DNA of 8,030 nt from Candidatus Treponema excrementipullorum (lineage in GTDB: Bacteria > Spirochaetota > Spirochaetia > Treponematales > Treponemataceae): NCBI GenBank assembly GCA_018883625.1, contig JAHLFV010000006.1, positions 1 through 8,030 of the forward strand, in the 5' to 3' direction. Both the position numbers and the translations under genes were made by a program. How positions within the stretch are numbered: position 1 is the first letter of the stretch; each line of letters starts with the position of its first letter. This document shows, one piece after another, positions 1 through 6,253 of the stretch. Below the pieces are notes generated by a model. The model was not told where the DNA came from. It worked only from the letters and a program-made list of their open reading frames with translations, and searched no databases.

Positions 1-355
1 CCATGTGGCCCGTCATGCTTATTTTGAGCGGGACGGAAATGATTTGTACTGTGCAATCAGAATTTCCGTAAGTCAGGCTATTTTGGGCACGGATTTATAT
101 GTTGCTACCTTGGATGGGAAGAAGATAAAGATGAAGATTCCGGCCGGTACGCAGCACGGTAAGATGCTTCGTATTAAAGACGAAGGAGTTCCCGTAACCG
201 GTACCAAACGAGTAGGTGACATGTATATAAAAGTTTTAATAGATGTGCCAGCTAAACTTGGTTCACGGCAAAGAGAGCTGATGGAGGAGTTTATGAAATT
301 GGAGGCTCCTTCAGATTCACCTAAACCGGTATCTTTATCTTCCCTAGGCTCATAA
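1..355 (+). CDS. dnaJ: Chaperone protein DnaJ, C-terminal fragment (5' end outside window)
   Basis: This is the last ~117 codons of the Hsp40 co-chaperone that delivers unfolded clients to DnaK and stimulates its ATPase in the cytoplasm. The frame is open to the left edge (a His codon at 2-4 precedes the GTG at 5), so the GTG is an internal Val and the gene is cut by the window, not truncated. The visible part is the second C-terminal beta-sandwich (CTD II): the HAYFERDGNDLYC stretch, then QAILGTDLYVATLDGKK, the IPAGTQHGKMLRIKDEGVP segment and GDMYIKVLIDVP are the family's conserved landmarks. The J domain, Gly/Phe linker and zinc-finger repeats lie upstream and cannot be checked. A short Ser/Pro-rich tail ends the protein. 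A terminator follows 20 nt after the stop, so dnaJ is the last gene of its transcript. Identification is confident from the CTD motifs alone. Confidence 0.93.
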   Translation, partial: HVARHAYFERDGNDLYCAIRISVSQAILGTDLYVATLDGKKIKMKIPAGTQHGKMLRIKDEGVPVTGTKRVGDMYIKVLIDVPAKLGSRQRELMEEFMKLEAPSDSPKPVSLSSLGS

Positions 356-374
356 CCGTCGTAAGATATCCAGT

Positions 375-420
375 AAAAACCTTCCTGTTACCGAGAGGTA
401 TCTAGGGAGGTTTTTTTGTT
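375..420 (+). terminator. Rho-independent terminator after dnaJ
   Basis: The left arm AAACCTTCC (377-385) pairs with GGGAGGTTT (405-413) with a single G-U wobble. Inside it a second short stem, TACC/GGTA, closes a GAGA loop of the GNRA type (389-400). The descending arm runs directly into T7 (411-417), and the next 30 bases are also T-rich. This is a textbook intrinsic terminator that isolates dnaJ transcription from the signalling operon downstream. Confidence 0.9.
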
Positions 421-434
421 TATTTAAGTTTTAT

Positions 435-466
435 TTCTTTTATTTTTTTTTTACCTGTGATACAAT
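435..466 (+). promoter_or_regulatory. Extended -10 promoter with T10 spacer tract, driving the phosphatase operon
   Basis: TACAAT at 461-466 matches the -10 consensus at 5 of 6 bases and is preceded by TG-A (458-460), giving an extended -10 element. No good -35 hexamer lies 16-18 bp upstream; that region is only T-rich (for example TTTATT at 439-444), as is common for extended -10 promoters. A run of ten T (443-452) lies where the spacer would be. Predicted transcription start is near 473, giving a leader of about 35 nt before the ATG at 508. The placement right after the dnaJ terminator supports it. The start site is inferred, not measured. Confidence 0.62.
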
Positions 467-497
467 GGAACTCGGGTTTTTTAAAAACTAGGTTTTC

Positions 498-502
498 GGG
501 AG
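498..502 (+). promoter_or_regulatory. Ribosome binding site that decides the start of the first phosphatase gene
   Basis: GGGAG sits 5 nt upstream of the ATG at 508. The alternative in-frame GTG at 457 has only T-rich DNA before it and overlaps the predicted -10 element, so it would not be inside the mRNA. This favours the ATG at 508. Confidence 0.6.
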
Positions 503-507
503 CTTAC

Positions 508-1890
508 ATGTATAAAGTTGAACGTCGGGTATATTTTGGGATAATAAACGTTGTCGTTTGCATTGCATTTTTGCTACTGTCTTTGTTTTTGGTGCCTGAA
601 GGTTCCAACTTGTTTATCATGATAATGGTGACCGTGATTTATATCGTTTTGCAGTACTTAGGCGTTTTAGTTAGCAGACGTATAGATGCAAAACTGGAAG
701 TAAAATGTTTTCATAAAAAAAGTACAGGAATCATAACAACCTTTATCGAACGATTGCATTACTGCTATACTTTGGATGACTTTTTTTCTGCCATTATTGA
801 TATTTTGGAGATGAAAGGAGATTGTTCTGTTCTCTTCATTGACAGCGAAACAAAATACGTGATTTACAACAGTTCCAGTAAATTGACCAGCAACCCCAAT
901 CTGATAGCCACCATACAAGAACACTTTACCAGTTCATTCAAAGACGGGTACTATTTTTTAGATTCATCGTTCGGGCTTTCCAGTAAAATTTCTACTGCTA
1001 GAGGTTTTTTCCTCGTAAAGGGTAAGTATCAGTTTTATGTCTTTTGTAATTATACTCATCTCTTTGATACCGGTGTATATATGCGATTATACGAGGAATT
1101 GGAGCGTTTCTTAACCCGTCAGAGGATTATAAATAATTTGACAGAAATTATTGAGTTGTCTCGGGAATGGGCCATGTTGGCAGATGTGCAAAAATCCTTT
1201 TTACCGGAATTTATGCCCGAAGTGGCTCACTTGGATTTGGCTGTATATTTCCGCCCCTTAGTAAATGTTTCTGGAGACTATTATACAGTGTTGCCCTTGG
1301 ATGAGGATAAGACCCTTTTGATGTTGGGAGATGTTTCCGGGAAAGGGCTGGCAGCTGCTTTGGTTATGGGATTGGTGGTAAACACTGTAAAAACAGCAGA
1401 AAACAAAGAAGATTTAGTCAGTGTTATACATGCTGTTGATGAGTCAATTAAAGGAATGCAATTGCAGGATAAATATACCGTTATGTTTATCGGTATCGTA
1501 GACACAAAAAAAATGACTATTCGATATGTCAATGCTTCCATTTCCGATCCTGTTATTGTTACAAAATCCCCTACAGGATATAGGATTAAATCCCTTTCAT
1601 CCAATTGTTCCGTTGTGGGAATTATTGATTTGGATGATATTGTAGTCGAAGAAAGAAAACTATTCCACGGAGATTTGATTTTTATGGCCTCTGACGGTAT
1701 TTCCGAAGCCATAAATGATCAAGGTGTAGAACTCAGCGATACTCCATTGCTTACCAACACAATTAAAAACAGTGCATATAAGTCTGCAAAAGATTTTGTA
1801 GACGACGTTTCGTCTCTTGTACTGACATATTCCGGCGAGCAGAAATTACGGGATGATATAACAATGTTGGTCGCTAAGGTTGAAGGGTAG
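508..1890 (+). CDS. Membrane-anchored SpoIIE/RsbU-type PP2C serine phosphatase, catalytically intact
   Basis: Predicted protein of 460 residues. Two hydrophobic helices (about 8-29 and 34-56) anchor it in the inner membrane. A ~160-residue segment of unclear fold follows, possibly a divergent GAF-like sensor, then an RsbU-type linker (WAMLADVQKSFLP, 221-233) and a C-terminal SpoIIE/PP2C domain to the end. The four metal-binding aspartates of the family are present: D257 in SGDYY, D275 in GDVSGKG, D396 in SDG and D449 in RDDITML. SGDYY closely resembles the SGDYY of Bacillus RsbU. The usual NAGH-like motif is changed to NASISDP. By family, it should dephosphorylate a phosphoserine STAS protein; the likely substrate is encoded two genes downstream, although that pairing is inferred. 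It is the first gene of a tight operon, ending 3 nt before the next start. The ATG at 508 is preferred to the GTG at 457 on promoter and RBS grounds. Function is confident at the family level; the signal sensed is unknown. Confidence 0.88.
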   Translation: MYKVERRVYFGIINVVVCIAFLLLSLFLVPEGSNLFIMIMVTVIYIVLQYLGVLVSRRIDAKLEVKCFHKKSTGIITTFIERLHYCYTLDDFFSAIIDILEMKGDCSVLFIDSETKYVIYNSSSKLTSNPNLIATIQEHFTSSFKDGYYFLDSSFGLSSKISTARGFFLVKGKYQFYVFCNYTHLFDTGVYMRLYEELERFLTRQRIINNLTEIIELSREWAMLADVQKSFLPEFMPEVAHLDLAVYFRPLVNVSGDYYTVLPLDEDKTLLMLGDVSGKGLAAALVMGLVVNTVKTAENKEDLVSVIHAVDESIKGMQLQDKYTVMFIGIVDTKKMTIRYVNASISDPVIVTKSPTGYRIKSLSSNCSVVGIIDLDDIVVEERKLFHGDLIFMASDGISEAINDQGVELSDTPLLTNTIKNSAYKSAKDFVDDVSSLVLTYSGEQKLRDDITMLVAKVEG

Positions 1891-1893
1891 GGT

Positions 1894-4041
1894 ATGATTT
1901 TTTTAATACTAAACGGAATATTGTTTTTTTCATTGTTTGGAATTTCTCTCTACGTTGAAAGAATTTTGGATAAAAAAAATATTATTTTTTTTAATAATTT
2001 ATTGTTTCTTATTTTAGCAGTTTTTTTTAGGACTGTTTTATTAGCCTTGGTTTTATTTACTGATAAAATCGGAACAATTCGCATTGTTACTGTTCTTTCC
2101 TATTCTTTTGAAACTGCCTTTGTACTGGGATTCATTAACTCTGTGGTTGCTTTTCCTAAAGGAACAACTCATATAGGAATCTCTGTGCTAAAATTTTTAA
2201 TTTTCGCCATCATAACTTTTTTTATGTTTATGAATTTGGAGATTGTAGCTTTTGGCAAAGATGTGGGGCTACTATTATCATCTCCTGTTGTTATTGAAGA
2301 TTTGGGATTTACATGGATAGATTTGTGGAAATCTTTTTGCTTTTATTTTTTACCTCTAGCTGCTGCTCTGTATATTGTTATTCGACCTGATAATACAAAG
2401 AGAAAATTAAATCGGGAGAAATTATTATATAATTTGGTTTCTTTGGCCGTTATTATGGCAATCAACCCCGTTTTTGATTCGTTGGAAACAAAAATAGCTT
2501 TTTTCAATTCGCTCCATGGCTTTGGATTTGCTTTGGCTTTGTGGATATATTACAGAAGTTTAAAGTTGGACATTTTATTTGATTTTGAGTATGTGATCAA
2601 TAAATCTTTGACTCTTCTGTTGCTAAAAATATCACCGGGTATGTTCTGCGGTTTTATTTTTTATCTTGTTATGCCATATCGAGAGTCTTTCCCTCTGTTG
2701 TTTATTGTCGTTATTTTTTCGACAATATTGGGTGTTACAATCATAGTACAATTGTTGGAAAAGCCTTTCAGAAGAATAGAGTCCGGTTTTTCTCAAACTT
2801 TTGAAAAAGAAATGGAAAAAGATTTTGTCAATTTGGACTATGATGCTTCTTTACGAAAATTCTGTCGTGCTGTTGATACGATTTTTGAAACTCATTTGGG
2901 AACCCCTGGATTGACAGTGTATTTGAATAATGGTACAGAGTTTAAAAGTATTTATAATTCCTATGGTAGGATAAAAACAATCCAGACAGACAAAAACTTT
3001 TTTAACAGATTGCTTTCTACGAACACAAATATTTTCTTTAGAAATATGGTTCAATCGGATCATAACTTATATGGTATTGAAAAGGAAATTGATGAGTTTT
3101 TTGCTGAAACAGAGTCTGAGGGCTGTATTTTACTTACTGAAGGTCATCGAGTATTCGGAATGATTTTACTGGAACAAAAACATTTAGGTAATGAATACAA
3201 CTCTTATGACCATGCTACCTTGGAAAAATTATATCCATACATTTTTGTTGCCGGTTATTACATCAACAGTATAGCCAATGAAAAAATTATTGACGTAATT
3301 AAACGGGAAATCAGAATGTCTGATCAAGTTATCCAATCTATCCAGCAAAATATGGATTTGATCAAGAATCCTTCCATAGACGTAGGATACGTTATGCGAC
3401 CGGCCCGTAGTATTGGTGGCGAGTTTATAGATTTCTTGCGATTGAATGAAAACAGACACATCTTTATCATAGGTTCTATGAGCGGTAAAGGCTTAACGGC
3501 CAGTATGTCTATGGTAATTATGAAGTCTATTATCAGAACATACTTAGCTGAAACCCACGATTTTAAACAGTTGGTAGAAAAAGTTAATGCTTTTATAAAA
3601 AATAACATGCCTCGCGGTACTTTTTTTGCCGGTGTTTTTGGTTTAATTGATTTCACCGATAACAATTTATATTACATAAACTGTGGTATTCCCACTTTGA
3701 TGCTGTACACAAAAGCTTACAACAATGTTATTGAAGTTCAGGGCGACGGGTATGTGTTGGGATTTGTGGATAATATCAATAAGTACATCAAAGTGAAAAA
3801 GATAAAAATCAATGTAGGGGATATTATCTTCTGTTGTACCAATGGTCTCATAGAGGCTCGATCTATTCGTAATGAAACTTTCGGAAAGTCTCGAATACAA
3901 GACTTAATAGTAGAAAATTTAAATTATTCCGCAGAAAAAATGAATCAGTTTATTTTGGAAGCTATGCAAGTTTTTATTTCGCAAAAACAGGAAACGGATG
4001 TTACCATGTTAACAATGAAATTCCTGAAAAAGGAGTTATAA
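1894..4041 (+). CDS. Multi-pass membrane protein with GAF-like and degenerate SpoIIE domains (predicted pseudophosphatase)
   Basis: A 715-residue protein. The first ~290 residues hold about seven to nine hydrophobic segments (roughly 2-20, 31-55, 63-86, 98-118, 143-163, 178-193, 205-221, 241-260, 266-287), like the 7TM sensor modules of some bacterial kinases and phosphatases. Residues ~310-460 look GAF-like, ending in a typical FGMILLEQKHLGNEYNSYD block. A SpoIIE-like domain fills ~475-712. Its fold landmarks align well with the upstream gene (SGKG, VGDIIFCCTNGLIEA, TDVTMLTMKF), yet all four metal-ligand aspartates are replaced: E510 in GGE, S528 in GSMSGKG, N650 in TNG and T701 in ETDVT. 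Phosphatase activity of the usual metal-dependent kind is therefore unlikely. The frame is open throughout, so this is not a decaying copy. It starts 3 nt after the upstream stop and ends 3 nt before the STAS gene. The 5' end is very AT-rich with several T or A runs. A scaffold, competitor or ligand-controlled binder of the STAS protein is the likeliest role, but this is inference. Confidence 0.83.
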   Translation: MIFLILNGILFFSLFGISLYVERILDKKNIIFFNNLLFLILAVFFRTVLLALVLFTDKIGTIRIVTVLSYSFETAFVLGFINSVVAFPKGTTHIGISVLKFLIFAIITFFMFMNLEIVAFGKDVGLLLSSPVVIEDLGFTWIDLWKSFCFYFLPLAAALYIVIRPDNTKRKLNREKLLYNLVSLAVIMAINPVFDSLETKIAFFNSLHGFGFALALWIYYRSLKLDILFDFEYVINKSLTLLLLKISPGMFCGFIFYLVMPYRESFPLLFIVVIFSTILGVTIIVQLLEKPFRRIESGFSQTFEKEMEKDFVNLDYDASLRKFCRAVDTIFETHLGTPGLTVYLNNGTEFKSIYNSYGRIKTIQTDKNFFNRLLSTNTNIFFRNMVQSDHNLYGIEKEIDEFFAETESEGCILLTEGHRVFGMILLEQKHLGNEYNSYDHATLEKLYPYIFVAGYYINSIANEKIIDVIKREIRMSDQVIQSIQQNMDLIKNPSIDVGYVMRPARSIGGEFIDFLRLNENRHIFIIGSMSGKGLTASMSMVIMKSIIRTYLAETHDFKQLVEKVNAFIKNNMPRGTFFAGVFGLIDFTDNNLYYINCGIPTLMLYTKAYNNVIEVQGDGYVLGFVDNINKYIKVKKIKINVGDIIFCCTNGLIEARSIRNETFGKSRIQDLIVENLNYSAEKMNQFILEAMQVFISQKQETDVTMLTMKFLKKEL

Positions 4042-4044
4042 TTT

Positions 4045-4371
4045 ATGGAACAGTTAAAAATCCAAGAAAAAGTAGGAGCAAATTATATTTTATTGGAAAT
4101 TTCCGGTGCCATAGATTCCTATAGTTTTAAAGAATTACAATTAAAACTTTTTGAATTGATACGGGAAACAAATGTTGTTTTGGATTTGGAAGAGGTAACG
4201 GCTATGGATTCTTCCGGTTTAACGGTAATTTTGGGAACTTTTAATTTGGGAGAAGATTTGGGCAGAAAACTCTATATTTTGCATCCTTCCCCGGAAGCAA
4301 AAAAAGCCATAGATTCTACAGGGTTTTCTAGTTTATTACGAATAATCAATACAATAACAGAGGTACTGTAA
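4045..4371 (+). CDS. STAS-domain anti-sigma factor antagonist (RsbV/SpoIIAA-like)
   Basis: A 108-residue single-domain cytoplasmic protein, the usual length for RsbV/SpoIIAA. The STAS core is clear: ILLEISGAIDSYSF (15-28), VVLDLEEVTAMDSSGL (44-59) and the C-terminal helix region TGFSSLLRII. S56 in MDSSG lines up with the serine phosphorylated by the anti-sigma kinase in Bacillus RsbV and SpoIIAA (S58 in the latter). In the family, the unphosphorylated form binds the anti-sigma kinase and frees a sigma factor or other output, and a SpoIIE-type phosphatase reactivates it. That phosphatase is probably the first gene of this operon. A good RBS, AAAGGAG (4029-4035), lies 9 nt before the ATG. No cognate kinase gene is visible in the window, so the output could be a sigma factor or something else, such as a cyclase or chemotaxis component. 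Confidence 0.9.
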   Translation: MEQLKIQEKVGANYILLEISGAIDSYSFKELQLKLFELIRETNVVLDLEEVTAMDSSGLTVILGTFNLGEDLGRKLYILHPSPEAKKAIDSTGFSSLLRIINTITEVL

Positions 4372-4372
4372 T

Positions 4373-5218
4373 ATGAAAAAAAAGATTTTGTTTGTGGTGT
4401 GTTTATTGAGTATGGCTTTTTTTGCCTGTGCTAAATCTCAACAACCGGTGGCTGATGTGGACTTAGAAGTGAAGGAAGTTATTCCGGCTCCTGCAGAGAC
4501 AGAAACTGTTTTGTCTCCTCAGACGGCAGAATTGGAAAAATTGCAGAAGGCTTTCGCTCTTTTGCCGGAGAAAACCAAAGCCGGAATAACTAACGGAGAC
4601 CCCCAGGAATTCCTTGCGGATTTATACAGAGTATTGGAAGCTGATACAGAAAATTTGCTTATCCTTGCAGATAAGCAGCATTTTTTGTCTGCAGACTATG
4701 TTCCAGAAGATATAGTTCCTCTTAAACCAAACGATTTTTATCTTCTTAACAGAAACGATTTATCTTTGCGAGAACCTGCGGAAAGAGCGTTGCGGGTTAT
4801 GGCTCAAGCTGCAAAGGAAGAAGGCATCACATTAGTAGCCAGCTCCACCTATCGGTCTTATGATTATCAAAAAACCGTTTACGAACGTAATGTAAGACAA
4901 ATGGGAAAAGAAGCTGCCGACAGAGAATCTGCCGCTCCGGGAACCAGTCAGCATCAGTTGGGAACCGTGGTGGACTTTGGCTCTATTACCGACGAGTTTA
5001 TTGAAACTCCTGCCGGACAATGGTTGGACAAAAATGCCTCAGACTACGGTTGGTCTCTGTCTTTCCCTCAAGGGTATGAAGACGTGACAGGTTATCGCTG
5101 GGAATGCTGGCATTACCGGTACATCGGTACAGAAGCAACTGCCTTTCAGAAAAAGTGGTTTTCAAATATTCAACAGTTTATGATGGAGTTTATTCACGCT
5201 TGGAAAAGTGTGGAATAG
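4373..5218 (+). CDS. VanY-type D-alanyl-D-alanine carboxypeptidase (peptidase M15B), predicted lipoprotein
   Basis: A 281-residue protein. The N-terminus (MKKK, then a hydrophobic stretch to FFAC) is a lipoprotein signal with the cleavage cysteine at C19; the FFAC lipobox is loose in the spirochaete manner. A linker to ~120 rich in Glu, Ala and Pro leads to a VanY domain (~125-255). Zinc ligands fit the family: H194 and D201 in SQHQLGTVVDF and H247 in ECWHYRY, with E244 as the probable catalytic base; the STYRSYDYQ segment (158-166) is also typical. By family, it trims the terminal D-Ala from peptidoglycan pentapeptides, here on the periplasmic face. It starts 1 nt after the STAS gene's stop with GAGG (4360-4363) as RBS, so translation is probably coupled and expression shared with the signalling genes. 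Vancomycin resistance should not be inferred: no van ligase or VanH/VanX-like gene is nearby. An L,D- or endopeptidase specificity cannot be excluded. Confidence 0.87.
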   Translation: MKKKILFVVCLLSMAFFACAKSQQPVADVDLEVKEVIPAPAETETVLSPQTAELEKLQKAFALLPEKTKAGITNGDPQEFLADLYRVLEADTENLLILADKQHFLSADYVPEDIVPLKPNDFYLLNRNDLSLREPAERALRVMAQAAKEEGITLVASSTYRSYDYQKTVYERNVRQMGKEAADRESAAPGTSQHQLGTVVDFGSITDEFIETPAGQWLDKNASDYGWSLSFPQGYEDVTGYRWECWHYRYIGTEATAFQKKWFSNIQQFMMEFIHAWKSVE

Positions 5219-5239
5219 TTGTAATGGTCAAAACAGTGT

Positions 5240-5274
5240 AGCTTGTGGGACGATTGGATGTCGTCCTACAAGTT
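5240..5274. terminator. Bidirectional terminator hairpin between convergent genes
   Basis: CTTGTGGGACGA (5242-5253) and TCGTCCTACAAG (5261-5272) form a 12-bp stem with one G-U wobble and a 7-nt loop, extended by G-U and A-T at the base. On the plus strand TTATTTGTT follows. On the minus strand the sequence beyond the stem carries a short T run (complement of AAAA at 5230-5233). It lies 21 nt after the carboxypeptidase stop, and its base overlaps the stop codon of the convergent transporter gene (5273-5275). It probably serves both transcripts, although neither U-tract is strong. Confidence 0.75.
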
Positions 5275-6247
5275 ATTTGTTGTCTAACTCTTCTTCCGTC
5301 AAACCGTATTGTTCCTTGGGATGGTGGTCTCCGTGACCTGCCGGTTCGATATGTACCATGATGTCGTAAATATCGGGGATGCTGTTGCGTAGTTTCTTTT
5401 CAACTTCCTCGGCTATAATATGTGCTTCGTGGACGGTCATGGATGCATCTACTTCTATATCCAAATCTATATCCAGTTTAGAAGCGATTTTTCGTATTCG
5501 TACACGGTGGGGATTTGTAACGCCGGGAACGGATTTAATGGCAGAAAACAAGGTATGATACAGCTCTTTGTCTTGGGTACCGTCCATAAGCTCCATATTC
5601 ATTTCCAGAAAAAGCTTTATGGCATTCTTCACTACCCACAATCCTACCAAAAAGGCAACTACAGGATCTAGTACCGGTTGATGCAATAATTTTGCACATC
5701 CCAAACCTATCAGTACAGAAAAAGAAATTACCATATCCGAAGACATGTTTTGGGCATTGGCTAAAATTATGGAACTATCGGCTTTTTTACCTAAAAGGAA
5801 TTGACTGACAGCTAAAAGCAATTTACCGAAAACAGAGGCTATTGTTATTATCAAAGCGATATTTTCTACAGCTCCGGGAGTTTCTTTGAGGACAAAAAAA
5901 GCATAAAACTGCTTTCCACTGGATACGATTAACTGGCTTCCGGCATAAAAAATAATAAAAGCTACAGCCAAAGTGGCTACTGTTTCGGCACGACCGTGTC
6001 CCCAAGGATGCTCTTTATCGGAAGGGCGGGAAATGATTTTCCCGATAAACAATGTCATACAGGCGATAACAACGTCCGTAGCCGAATCTATACCGTCTCC
6101 CAAAACAGCCAAGCTGTTGGAAATAAATCCCACCGTCAATTTTAGCACAGCCAAGGCCAGATTACCCAAAAGGGCAATCCAACCTGCCAAAGCAATATAT
6201 TTCAGGCGGTTTTGCTCTTGTATGGGGGCAGAAACCTTTTCCTTCAT
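5273..6247 (-). CDS. Cation diffusion facilitator (CDF) family divalent metal exporter
   Basis: A 324-residue inner-membrane protein with about six transmembrane helices (from ~20 to ~210) and a soluble C-terminal dimerisation domain (~220-303), the usual CDF/FieF architecture and length. Family members export Zn, Fe, Mn or Cd in exchange for protons. Aligning by motif to E. coli YiiP, TM2 provides D54 and D58 (DSATD, DxxxD), the loop HPWGHGRAE supplies H80 and H84, and D77 matches the other loop ligand. In TM5, D171 is kept, but the usual His or Asp four residues before it is N167 (NMSSD), so the transport site reads D/D/N/D. The C-terminal domain shows VHEAHIIAEEVEKKL and MVHIEP, then a His-containing tail (GHGDHHP). 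The start lies 6 nt after the leuS stop with no convincing Shine-Dalgarno sequence, so it is probably translated by coupling to leuS. The metal transported cannot be assigned from sequence; the family is certain. Confidence 0.92.
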   Translation of the reverse strand: MKEKVSAPIQEQNRLKYIALAGWIALLGNLALAVLKLTVGFISNSLAVLGDGIDSATDVVIACMTLFIGKIISRPSDKEHPWGHGRAETVATLAVAFIIFYAGSQLIVSSGKQFYAFFVLKETPGAVENIALIITIASVFGKLLLAVSQFLLGKKADSSIILANAQNMSSDMVISFSVLIGLGCAKLLHQPVLDPVVAFLVGLWVVKNAIKLFLEMNMELMDGTQDKELYHTLFSAIKSVPGVTNPHRVRIRKIASKLDIDLDIEVDASMTVHEAHIIAEEVEKKLRNSIPDIYDIMVHIEPAGHGDHHPKEQYGLTEEELDNK

Positions 6248-6253
6248 AACATA

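Noticed and set aside
476..488. AT-rich palindrome GTTTTTTAAAAAC next to the predicted transcription start as a repressor operator
   Set aside because: It is short and of low complexity in AT-rich DNA, so it is likely by chance; no regulator or second copy is visible.
457..507. The GTG at 457 as start of the first phosphatase
   Set aside because: It overlaps the predicted extended -10 element, has no RBS, and adds 17 residues with no membrane or domain signal; the ATG at 508 has GGGAG at proper spacing.
667..924. Antisense open frame of 85 codons within the first phosphatase gene
   Set aside because: It lies wholly inside a well-supported gene on the other strand, and its translation shows no recognisable motif.
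1281..1712. Antisense open frame of 143 codons
   Set aside because: It is the complement of the conserved SpoIIE core of the phosphatase, and its translation has no domain signal.
3324..3665. Antisense open frame of 113 codons within the pseudophosphatase
   Set aside because: It mirrors the degenerate SpoIIE domain on the plus strand; there is no independent evidence for a gene.
3742..3750. GDG in the pseudophosphatase (QGDGYVLGF) as the missing catalytic SDG motif
   Set aside because: It sits about 30 residues before the true position, which is fixed by VGDIIFCCTNG aligning with HGDLIFMASDG in the upstream protein; it matches the loop preceding the LG motif instead.
4373..5218. Carboxypeptidase as a vancomycin-resistance gene
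   Set aside because: VanY-type domains are common housekeeping enzymes, and no vanH, vanA/B-type ligase, vanX or two-component regulator is present.
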